From an uncultured Rickettsiales bacterium (GTDB lineage: Bacteria > Pseudomonadota > Alphaproteobacteria > Rickettsiales > Deianiraeaceae), in assembly GCA_937906355.1 (NCBI GenBank), contig CALCWF010000178.1, positions 1 to 9,022 of the forward strand: a DNA stretch of 9,022 nucleotides. Reading direction: 5' to 3'. The position numbers and the translations under genes were made by a program. Shown in pieces: positions 1-6,641 of the stretch. The number at the start of each line of letters is the position of its first letter. Position 1 is the first letter of the stretch. Below the pieces are notes generated by a model. That model saw only the letters and a program-made list of their open reading frames with translations. It had not been told where the DNA came from and did not search any database.

Positions 1-2
1 CT

Positions 3-2021
3 GATACTGCGAAGATAAATTCTATTACCTTGATGATGAATTCTGGTGCTAGAGCGTCGAAGACTCAAATGAAACAATTGGCAGGAATGAAGGGACTGAT
101 AGCGAAGCAAAATGGTGCTATTATAGAGACGCCAGTTATTTCGAACTTCAAAGAGGGTCTCGGTGTTATGGAATATTTTAACGCCGCTCACGGTGCCCGT
201 AAGGGTAATGTCGATACGGCTTTGAAGACGGCCGACGCTGGATATTTGACGCGTCGTCTTGTCGATGTGGCACAAGATTGTGTTGTCGTTGAGAAAGATT
301 GTGGTAGTAAGGATGGAATTACTTATAAGGCAATAGTTCAAGACGGTCGTGTTGTTAGAAAACTATCAAGTATAATAAGTGGGCGTTTTCTTGCTGACGA
401 TGTTCTTGGTGCTGACGGTAAGGTATTGTTAAAAGCTGATACCTTTATCGATGATGATGCTAAGAAGATATTGGATGATAATGAAGTTATTTCGGCAACT
501 ATTCGTTCGCCAGTTACTTGCAAAAGTAGAAATGGTATTTGTTCTAAGTGTTATGGTGTCGATTTGTCTACATTAAATGTGGTAAATATCGGTGAGGCTG
601 TCGGTGTGATAGCGGCACAAACAATAGGTGAACCGGGGACACAGTTAACATTAAATACGTTCCATATCGGTGGTGTTGCTTCGAAGAAGATAGCCGAATC
701 TGCCGTTGACGCTGATTACGCTGGGACGATTAGATTTGCTGGTATTAGATTCGTTGTGAATAAAAATAATGAGAAGATAGTTGTTTCAAACTCAGGACAT
801 ATAGAAATTTTAGACAAAGACAAAAAAGTTTTGAGTTCGAGATTGATTTGTTATTCTGCGAAATTGTTTGTTAATGACGGTGACTGCGTCAAGATAGGTC
901 AACATATCGCAGAATGGGATCCGTATAATGTCTACATCATATCTGAGTACGATGGAAAAGTGAGATTGAACGACATGATACTTAATACATCTTTTATCGA
1001 AAAAGTAGATGAGGTATTAGGACATGCTAGTAAAGTTGTGATTAATTGGACTGATTTGGCAAAAACATTGAAACCGAGTGTATTTATCGAAGATAAGAGT
1101 GGTAATAGAGTGAAGGATAAGCACGGCGTGGGTGTGAGCTATCTCTTGCCAATTGGTGCAATATTACAACTATCCGATGGTGATGAAATTCACGTTGGCG
1201 ATAGTATTGCCAAGGTATTGCGTGAAGGTTCTAATGTCGTCAGTGATATAACCGGAGGTTTACCAAGAGTTGAAGAAGTTTTTGAAGCTCGTGTGCCGGC
1301 AAACTCTGCTGTTATTGCAGGTGCTGATGGATACGTCGAGTTTGGAAAAGAAACGAGGAGTCTTATAAAGATGACTCTTCATCCAGACGATGCGAACATC
1401 GAACCGATTGTATATAACATACAAAAGGGTAAATATATCGCAGTTTGTAACGGCCGTCGTGTGTGCAACGGTGATATTATCGTATCCGGTGCCATGAATC
1501 CTCATGATATATTACGTTTCCAGGGCGTTGGTGCTTTAACGACCTATATCGTCAAAGAAGTTCAAAGCGTGTATAAGTCACAAGGTATAGAGATCGATAG
1601 TAAACATATTGAAATTATCGTTAAATATATGCTGACTAAGGCTGTTGTTGATGATAAAGGTGATACAAATCTGGGCAACGGTTATCAATATGAGTATACA
1701 AAAATAATCGATGCAAATGAGAAGGCTGAAAAAGAAAATATGAAACCAGCTAAGTATCATCGTGTTCTATACGGAATATCGAAATCATCATTACAAACGG
1801 AATCGTTCATATCTGCCGCATCGTTCCAAGAGACTGTGAAGGTTTTAACAGACGCTGCCATAAAGGGAGGTAAGGACGAGCTTCGTGGTATGAAGGAGAG
1901 TATAATAGTCGGGCACTTGATACCTGCTGGAACAGGCTTCATGACACGTCAGTTGAAGAAAAAGGCGATGGCTGTTACGGGCGAAAAAGAGAGGGTTATC
2001 GATATCGATGCTTTACGATAA
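3..2021 (+). CDS. rpoC: DNA-directed RNA polymerase subunit beta prime, C-terminal part (5' truncated by window edge)
   Basis: This is the catalytic largest subunit of RNA polymerase, entered at the bridge helix; the reading frame is open to the left edge, so about half of the protein lies outside. Seen in order: the bridge helix (SGARASKTQMKQL, about 42-100); the HGARKG...GYLTRRLVDVAQD block; four zinc-site Cys codons at 300, 519, 540 and 549 (DCG, then TC...GICSKCYG); the trigger loop with the catalytic His codon at 663 (TFHIGG); a proteobacterial-type insertion inside the trigger loop; DITGGLPRVEEVFEAR; and the C-terminal block with SFISAASFQETVKVLTDAA and LIPAGTGF, ending in TAA. TTG at 30 or ATG at 33 is not a real start, because homology continues upstream. 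Oddities: the trigger loop reads Leu-Asn where E. coli has Met932-Arg933, and the bridge helix has SGARAS for SGARGS. Identification is certain; the residue comparisons to E. coli are from memory of the family. Confidence 0.98.
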   Translation, partial: DTAKINSITLMMNSGARASKTQMKQLAGMKGLIAKQNGAIIETPVISNFKEGLGVMEYFNAAHGARKGNVDTALKTADAGYLTRRLVDVAQDCVVVEKDCGSKDGITYKAIVQDGRVVRKLSSIISGRFLADDVLGADGKVLLKADTFIDDDAKKILDDNEVISATIRSPVTCKSRNGICSKCYGVDLSTLNVVNIGEAVGVIAAQTIGEPGTQLTLNTFHIGGVASKKIAESAVDADYAGTIRFAGIRFVVNKNNEKIVVSNSGHIEILDKDKKVLSSRLICYSAKLFVNDGDCVKIGQHIAEWDPYNVYIISEYDGKVRLNDMILNTSFIEKVDEVLGHASKVVINWTDLAKTLKPSVFIEDKSGNRVKDKHGVGVSYLLPIGAILQLSDGDEIHVGDSIAKVLREGSNVVSDITGGLPRVEEVFEARVPANSAVIAGADGYVEFGKETRSLIKMTLHPDDANIEPIVYNIQKGKYIAVCNGRRVCNGDIIVSGAMNPHDILRFQGVGALTTYIVKEVQSVYKSQGIEIDSKHIEIIVKYMLTKAVVDDKGDTNLGNGYQYEYTKIIDANEKAEKENMKPAKYHRVLYGISKSSLQTESFISAASFQETVKVLTDAAIKGGKDELRGMKESIIVGHLIPAGTGFMTRQLKKKAMAVTGEKERVIDIDALR

Positions 2022-2333
2022 GATAAGCCGTTGTGTGTATAATCTAATTTAGATAAACAATGAGTTAGCGGTGGAAGAGGGAGTTTTGTTTTATCTTTTT
2101 TATACGTGTTCTGCGTAAGCTTTTCTATTTTTTTTCATTAGAAATGAATCGATTTGATAAATTCCGCATACGTTAAGCTGTATGTCACTAGAATGATATG
2201 TGCTTTCAACGGCAACAAATATTCTACTGATAAATAGTAATTAAGGAGTAATTAAAAGTAATAAAGCTTGAAAACTTGAATTAGTGTATTAGTTATTAAT
2301 AGACTTGGATTTATCTGTCTTGTTGTTGTTTAT
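2022..2333. other. intergenic region rpoC-mtaB (312 bp)
   Basis: It holds the probable rpoC terminator near its left end and otherwise AT-rich sequence. I see no tRNA cloverleaf and no ORF with family similarity. A GGAG at 2245-2248 is SD-like but has no ORF of useful length behind it. TTGAAA at 2268-2273 could be a -35 element for mtaB, but no convincing -10 lies at the right distance. rpsL and the rest of the str operon, which commonly follow rpoC, are absent. Confidence 0.6.
2051..2101 (+). terminator. probable rpoC transcription terminator
   Basis: AGATAAACAA (2051-2060) pairs with TTGTTTTATCT (2086-2096), giving about ten base pairs with one bulged T, and a run of T follows immediately (2096-2101). 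It begins 30 nt after the rpoC stop. The loop is long (25 nt) and the stem AT-rich, so this is a plausible but not strong factor-independent terminator. A small competing palindrome, ATCTAA-T-TTAGAT, overlaps at 2042-2054. Confidence 0.45.
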
Positions 2334-4217
2334 ATGGCGTCTAAAAAGAAAAACAATGTGCCGATAGTTTACACGTTTGGTTGTAGGATGAATGCATTTG
2401 AAAGCAATTGCATACGTGAAATTATGATCAAACTCGAAATGTACGACTTTATTTTGATAAATAGTTGCAGTATTACCGCGGAAAGTGAACGACAATGTAG
2501 ACAGGAAATCAGAAAATTGTATCGTGAAAATCCAAATTTTCATATCTTATTAACAGGTTGTTCTGCCCAACTACGAAGCTCGTTCTTTCGAAAGATGCCA
2601 GAGATTGACTTTGTGATTGGAAACGAGTTTAAGTTGAAAAGACATAGCTACGAATTGATAAAATCGTACTATTCACATCGCGATCGTATATACGAAAAAT
2701 ACTTACAAACCGATAGCGATAAAGGTAATCAAAAGGACGCAAAGAGAAGGTCTTTAAAAGAATCGAAAACATCGAAAAAAGGTTCGAAAGAAGATATTGA
2801 TAGAGCAGGTGATTATTGTATCGAAAAAACGAATAATGATAACGAAACTTGTTATCATTGTATTGAAACGAAGTCGAAAGAGTTAAAGAAACTGAGGGAC
2901 GAGATTCAGGAGCAACTTCTTACGCATAATGATAATAATATTCCAAGTAATACAATCGATACGACCAATGCATGTAGATTCTTTTCTCGTCCTGATGACG
3001 ACACTGATTGTCATATTGAAGGCGACAATAATGATATACAAAATAACGATATACGGAATAATGATATACAAAAAGAACACGAAGATGAATGGGAGTTTAT
3101 ACAAAATTTCGAGGATAGAAGTAGAGCTTTTGTGCCCATTCAGACTGGATGCGATCATTTTTGTGCCTTTTGTATCGTACCATTTACACGTGGAAAATTT
3201 CATTCATATAGTGCAGAACATATAATACGTCAAATACAGATTTTTGTAAAAAATAACTATAAAGAGGTCGTCCTGACCGGTATCGATATAACTGACTATG
3301 GAAAAGATATAAGAAGGACGAGACAACAGAAACAAAACGACGATAGCTCTGGTCGAGTCGATTGTATCAAAGATGACAAAAATACAGATAAGAATCTAAA
3401 TAATGATATACGTAATAGCAATGAAGATGGTCGTGGCGACGATACTTGCCAGATTGATACATTGGGGAAATTGTGTAAGGCGATTTTGCAACGAACGAAG
3501 TTAGAGAGGTTACGTCTATCTTCTGTCGATGTTGCCGAGGTCGATGAAGATATAATGTATTTAGTTGCAAATGAACGAAGATTTATGCCGTATTTTCATA
3601 TAAGTGCACAGTCTGGTAGTGATTATATTTTAAAAAAAATGAGACGTAGACATACAAGAAAGGACGTTATTGAATTCTGTCGTAAAGTTTTAAAGCTTCG
3701 ACCGGATGCGTGTTTCGGTGCGGATATTATCGCCGGTTTTCCAGGAGAAACGGAGGAAGATTTTAAGTTATCTCTCGAGATGTTAGATATCGCACCGATT
3801 ACTTTTGTTCATGCCTTCCCGTATTCTCAAAGAGAGAGGACGCTGGCATCGCTAATGAAAGACGACGTGCCGAAGAGCGTAAAGAAAGATAGAGTGAAAC
3901 AGCTTATTGCACTTGGTAGAGAAAATCTGAAAAGAATGTATGAAAAAATGAATTTGACAAAACAGAGGTTGCTTATTGAAAGAAATGGTATCGCGAGAGC
4001 TGAGAATTTTGTATCAGTGAAAATTGCCACAAGTGCCACAAGTGCGAATAGCGATATTTGCGATGCTGTAAGTAGTGGTAATGGCAAGACACTTGCAAAA
4101 CGCGACAATGAGGCGGAAAATAGAGTTGCGGTAAAAAGGCGGAGATACACTAAGTATGGCGATATCATTACAAAACAAGTTTTTATTACAAAAGACGGTT
4201 TGTTCTATAAAGAATAA
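2334..4217 (+). CDS. mtaB: tRNA t6A37 methylthiotransferase (MtaB family) with low-complexity insertions
   Basis: A radical-SAM methylthiotransferase predicted to convert t6A37 to ms2t6A37 in ANN-reading tRNAs. The N-terminal UPF0004 domain carries the auxiliary [4Fe-4S] cysteines C17 (FGCRMN), C45 (NSCSIT) and C76 (TGCSAQ). The radical-SAM motif C273-x3-C277-x2-C280 lies in IQTGCDHFCAFC, followed by VVLTGIDITDYG (about 312-323), typical of MtaB rather than MiaB or RimO, then HISAQSGSD (422 on) and GFPGET. A degenerate TRAM-like C-terminus follows. At 627 residues it is far longer than the usual 420-450. The excess sits in hydrophilic insertions at about 115-255, 326-373 and 565-600; removing the first two gives about 440. 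ATG 2334 is chosen because an in-frame stop lies at 2277-2279 with no other ATG, GTG or TTG start between. No Shine-Dalgarno sequence precedes it. All catalytic cysteines are present, so activity is likely. Confidence 0.93.
   Translation: MASKKKNNVPIVYTFGCRMNAFESNCIREIMIKLEMYDFILINSCSITAESERQCRQEIRKLYRENPNFHILLTGCSAQLRSSFFRKMPEIDFVIGNEFKLKRHSYELIKSYYSHRDRIYEKYLQTDSDKGNQKDAKRRSLKESKTSKKGSKEDIDRAGDYCIEKTNNDNETCYHCIETKSKELKKLRDEIQEQLLTHNDNNIPSNTIDTTNACRFFSRPDDDTDCHIEGDNNDIQNNDIRNNDIQKEHEDEWEFIQNFEDRSRAFVPIQTGCDHFCAFCIVPFTRGKFHSYSAEHIIRQIQIFVKNNYKEVVLTGIDITDYGKDIRRTRQQKQNDDSSGRVDCIKDDKNTDKNLNNDIRNSNEDGRGDDTCQIDTLGKLCKAILQRTKLERLRLSSVDVAEVDEDIMYLVANERRFMPYFHISAQSGSDYILKKMRRRHTRKDVIEFCRKVLKLRPDACFGADIIAGFPGETEEDFKLSLEMLDIAPITFVHAFPYSQRERTLASLMKDDVPKSVKKDRVKQLIALGRENLKRMYEKMNLTKQRLLIERNGIARAENFVSVKIATSATSANSDICDAVSSGNGKTLAKRDNEAENRVAVKRRRYTKYGDIITKQVFITKDGLFYKE
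3027..3071 (+). repeat. three in-frame tandem 15-bp repeats in mtaB insertion 1
   Basis: Three consecutive units of AATAAYGATATACRR encode NNDIQ, NNDIR and NNDIQ, differing at only a few positions. A fourth copy of the same unit, AATAATGATATACGT (NNDIR), occurs in the same reading frame in insertion 2 at 3399-3413. Confidence 0.9.
4026..4043 (+). repeat. two in-frame tandem 9-bp repeats in mtaB C-terminal insertion
   Basis: GCCACAAGT occurs twice in direct succession, encoding Ala-Thr-Ser twice, and is followed by a related GCG-AAT-AGC (Ala-Asn-Ser). It lies inside the insertion that splits the TRAM-like C-terminal domain. Confidence 0.9.
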
Positions 4218-4308
4218 TAATCCTAACGTCAAATTTGTTTTCTTTCAACGACGCTTAAAGTGATGCTCTTGAAAAAAAGAGTAAGTGCAAGATTTTGAAT
4301 AAAACTTG
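4218..4308. terminator. convergent intergenic region with weak hairpins
   Basis: Between the converging mtaB and 717-residue genes lie two small stem-loops: CTCTT (4266-4270) with AAGAG (4277-4281), and CAAG (4288-4291) with CTTG (4305-4308), the latter with a further three A-T pairs inside. Both are AT-rich and short, so a bidirectional terminator here is only a suggestion. Confidence 0.25.
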
Positions 4309-6462
4309 TTATTGCTTGTTTCTTCCTCGTTTAGGAAAATTAAACTTTGATAGTGCAGATAAAACTTTCATCTTACCGTCAGTTATATCCTTTGTTTTTT
4401 CCGTGAAAATATCTATTTTGCTCTTACCTTTGTTCTTTAACGAGTGATTATTTTTACGTTCTGCGACTTGTAATCTGAATTCTTTCAAATTAATGAGAGC
4501 CTTTTCAATCTCTTCTGCTATATTTTCGTAACCCTTGCATTTTATTTCCTTTACGTTGTCGAGATCATCTTTGAGTCCTTTTGCCTCTTCGATTTCTTTG
4601 ACATCGCCTGGATTGTCTTCTTTTTTATCGTTTTGATTTTTTCCTATCCAGTCATCTAAGTTTTTCTCGATCGAATTTACTACTCCTTTTTCTTCGTCTA
4701 TTTTTTTATCACGATCAGATTTGTCCTCCGGAACACTTAGTAACTCATCTCTAACGAATAATGAAAATTCTCTTAATTTCTCTTCAATTTCATCAACTTT
4801 ACCTTCGATATTATCGAAATACGATAAATTGACTCCCATATTTCCTTCTATTTTTCCCGAGCTTATTTCTTCGGCCTTAGTTAAAAGCTCGTTTAGACGA
4901 GACCGACAGTCTTCTATGAAACTCTTTAATTCTCCACTAATTATTTTACTTTTTTTCGATGCAGTTGATACGCTATTAATAATATAGTTATTTGCTCTAT
5001 ACCTAGCGTTTGCAACTATTATTTCTTTATTATATTTTTCTTGCACTGCTTTCTTTGTCGCACTTATTGTGCCATTCATTATCTTTTCAACTTCTTCTTT
5101 ATCCATCCCAGTTTTTTCTGCAATATCGTCAATTGATTGTTCTTTGTCGCCGTTTTCTATTCCGAAGAACTTTTTTGATAAGATGACTGCGTTTTTTTTA
5201 TCATATTTTTTCGCCAAGTCTCCCTTTTTTTCGGAAAAAATCATTTTCATTTTGTTATTAACGCCGTTCCCCTGTTGTTTTCTTGCCTCGTCGAAGGCTT
5301 TTATTGTTATATCCGAACCGACTATTCTGATAATATCTAATACGAGTCCTTTTGCGTTTATCTTTTTTAGAACGAAATTATCATTCACCTTCTGTTCTAG
5401 GTTTTTGATCGACGCCATTGCACTATCTGAGAGTTCGTTACGTGATGCTTTTATATAACTTATTGTAGCCATACATTTTCTAATTTCTCGTGCTATATCG
5501 TCTTTCTTTTTTTGATCCGATTCCTCCTCATATTGTCTTGTCAGTTTTATCATTAGTTGCAGTTGCTGATCTAGTTTTGGTACGGCTTCGTGTAAATTTA
5601 TGTACCATCCAGTCATTGTCGCAAAGAAGTCTTTGATGGCTCTCAATATTAATGCAAAAATTTTCATTTTAACGTATGTGTTATCATTTTCTGTAATTAT
5701 CTTTGATGCTTCGTTTCTCATTGTTCCATAATCCGAATTTCTATCATTTATTATACGTTTATATTCTTTTGATATTTTTCCTATATATCCTTTTGATTGC
5801 GAACACGTTATCATGTTGCTTTCATCGTCCGCCGGTAGAGCAAGTTGTTCGTCTTTATTATCGACAAAAGATGACATTTGTTCAAAAAAATCGTTCAAAT
5901 CGTCGACAGCGATGTTGCAATCCTTATCCATTTTTATAATCAATATAGATAACAATTCTGCGAGTTCAGCATCCGTCTGTTTTTCTAATGCCTTAATTTT
6001 GCCGTTTTTGTCTAGACTTTTTTTTATTTCTTTTTCTTTTTTCTCCCATTTTTCGTCTTGCTCGTCGCTCATTTTGTCGATTTTTGATTTTATATCAGGA
6101 GATAATTTTTTGATGTTGTCGCTAATGTTGTTGATAGTTTCTTCAAACTTTTTTTCCTTTTCTTTATATTCATTTAATATTTGCATTAGATCGCTATTCT
6201 GTCCACCCATCATGCCCATCATCATGTCTTTCATTACATCTTTTTTTTCATTGTTTTTGCTGTTTGTGTTATTCACGATTATAGGAGCTGTTGTATTATT
6301 GCCATTGCCAATTTCTTCTTCATTACCTTGAATATTATTATTGTTTGCATTTATAGACTCACTAACGTTGCGTTTTTGGTTTGAGAGGTTATTTTTTTTG
6401 TTATTTTTACTATTTTTACTGTTATTAACGTCTGTGTTATTTGAATCAAAATTTACATCCAT
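4309..6462 (-). CDS. uncharacterised 717-residue coiled-coil-rich protein
   Basis: I do not recognise a family. The protein is hydrophilic and highly charged. Residues 1-75 are Asn/Ser/Lys-rich low complexity. A Met-rich stretch follows (DVMKDMMMGMMGG, 75-87). Charged, probably coiled-coil helices cover about 93-165. An amphipathic, more hydrophobic helix pair lies at 264-294, too charged for a clear membrane span. Residues 441-472 (SIDDIAEKTGMDKEEVEKI) resemble a helix-turn-helix of the sigma-region-4 type, but this is a weak match by eye. Further heptad-like, Glu/Lys-rich helices run to a basic tail (PKRGRNKQ). There is no signal peptide. ATG 6462 has no Shine-Dalgarno sequence but sits exactly at the predicted transcription start of a good promoter. 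The long continuous frame with normal codons supports a real gene. It could be a structural, filament-forming or secreted effector protein; no specific function is supported. Confidence 0.85.
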   Translation of the reverse strand: MDVNFDSNNTDVNNSKNSKNNKKNNLSNQKRNVSESINANNNNIQGNEEEIGNGNNTTAPIIVNNTNSKNNEKKDVMKDMMMGMMGGQNSDLMQILNEYKEKEKKFEETINNISDNIKKLSPDIKSKIDKMSDEQDEKWEKKEKEIKKSLDKNGKIKALEKQTDAELAELLSILIIKMDKDCNIAVDDLNDFFEQMSSFVDNKDEQLALPADDESNMITCSQSKGYIGKISKEYKRIINDRNSDYGTMRNEASKIITENDNTYVKMKIFALILRAIKDFFATMTGWYINLHEAVPKLDQQLQLMIKLTRQYEEESDQKKKDDIAREIRKCMATISYIKASRNELSDSAMASIKNLEQKVNDNFVLKKINAKGLVLDIIRIVGSDITIKAFDEARKQQGNGVNNKMKMIFSEKKGDLAKKYDKKNAVILSKKFFGIENGDKEQSIDDIAEKTGMDKEEVEKIMNGTISATKKAVQEKYNKEIIVANARYRANNYIINSVSTASKKSKIISGELKSFIEDCRSRLNELLTKAEEISSGKIEGNMGVNLSYFDNIEGKVDEIEEKLREFSLFVRDELLSVPEDKSDRDKKIDEEKGVVNSIEKNLDDWIGKNQNDKKEDNPGDVKEIEEAKGLKDDLDNVKEIKCKGYENIAEEIEKALINLKEFRLQVAERKNNHSLKNKGKSKIDIFTEKTKDITDGKMKVLSALSKFNFPKRGRNKQ

Positions 6463-6468
6463 ATCTGA

Positions 6469-6496
6469 ATTATACTGTTTTTATAGTTCTTTTCAA
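6469..6496 (-). promoter_or_regulatory. sigma-70-type promoter predicting a leaderless mRNA
   Basis: Read on the - strand: TTGAAA (plus 6491-6496), a 16-bp spacer, a perfect TATAAT (plus 6469-6474), then six bases and ATG. With the usual start seven bases after the -10 box, transcription would begin at the A of the ATG at 6462, leaving no 5' untranslated region. Confidence 0.7.
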
Positions 6497-6539
6497 GAAT
6501 TTTCTTTGCGACGACAGAGTCAAGCACGTTTTATATGTA

Positions 6540-6563
6540 TATATTAGGCGATTGTCTAATATA
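6540..6563. promoter_or_regulatory. 24-bp palindrome midway between divergent genes, candidate operator
   Basis: TATATTAG (6540-6547), eight bases, then the exact reverse complement CTAATATA (6556-6563). Its centre (6551.5) falls almost exactly midway between the start codons at 6462 and 6642. Two-fold symmetric arms separated by less than one helical turn are typical of a dimeric regulator site. It could instead form a hairpin in RNA, but no T-run follows directly. Confidence 0.5.
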
Positions 6564-6590
6564 AGGCGAGCCTATTTTTTATATAAGACG
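6541..6590 (+). repeat. three direct repeats of ATATAAGGCG in the divergent promoter region
   Basis: ATATTAGGCG (6541-6550), ATATAAGGCG (6559-6568) and ATATAAGACG (6581-6590) differ from the consensus by at most one base. Their starts are 18 and 22 bp apart, about two helical turns each. Each overlaps the left arm of a separate palindrome. Confidence 0.65.
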
Positions 6591-6596
6591 CGTCTT
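6585..6596. promoter_or_regulatory. perfect 12-bp palindrome AAGACGCGTCTT
   Basis: A perfect 12-bp palindrome with a GC-rich core in AT-rich surroundings, followed by more T residues. Next to it, AGGC-GA-GCCT (6564-6573) is a further small palindrome. These may be operator sites, or remnants of a weak terminator, for the gene beginning at 6642. Confidence 0.4.
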
Positions 6597-6641
6597 TTTC
6601 TTGATTATTAAATAATACAGAAGAGATTCAATCGTTCGTTT

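Noticed and set aside
30..35. TTG or ATG as the start of the rpoC fragment
   Set aside because: The frame is open to the window edge, and the conserved bridge-helix sequence spans this point, so the gene begins outside.
2241..2279. A small gene behind the GGAG at 2245
   Set aside because: The only nearby start-like codon (TTG 2268) meets a stop after three codons.
5047..5142. Calling the 717-residue protein a DNA-binding regulator from its HTH-like stretch
   Set aside because: The resemblance is limited to a short amphipathic pattern within a mostly coiled-coil protein and is not enough to assign a function.
4721..6547. Several + strand ORFs opposite the 717-residue gene
   Set aside because: They are Ser/Phe/Leu-rich mirror frames of an Asn/Lys/Glu-rich gene, with no family similarity and no separate promoter or ribosome site.
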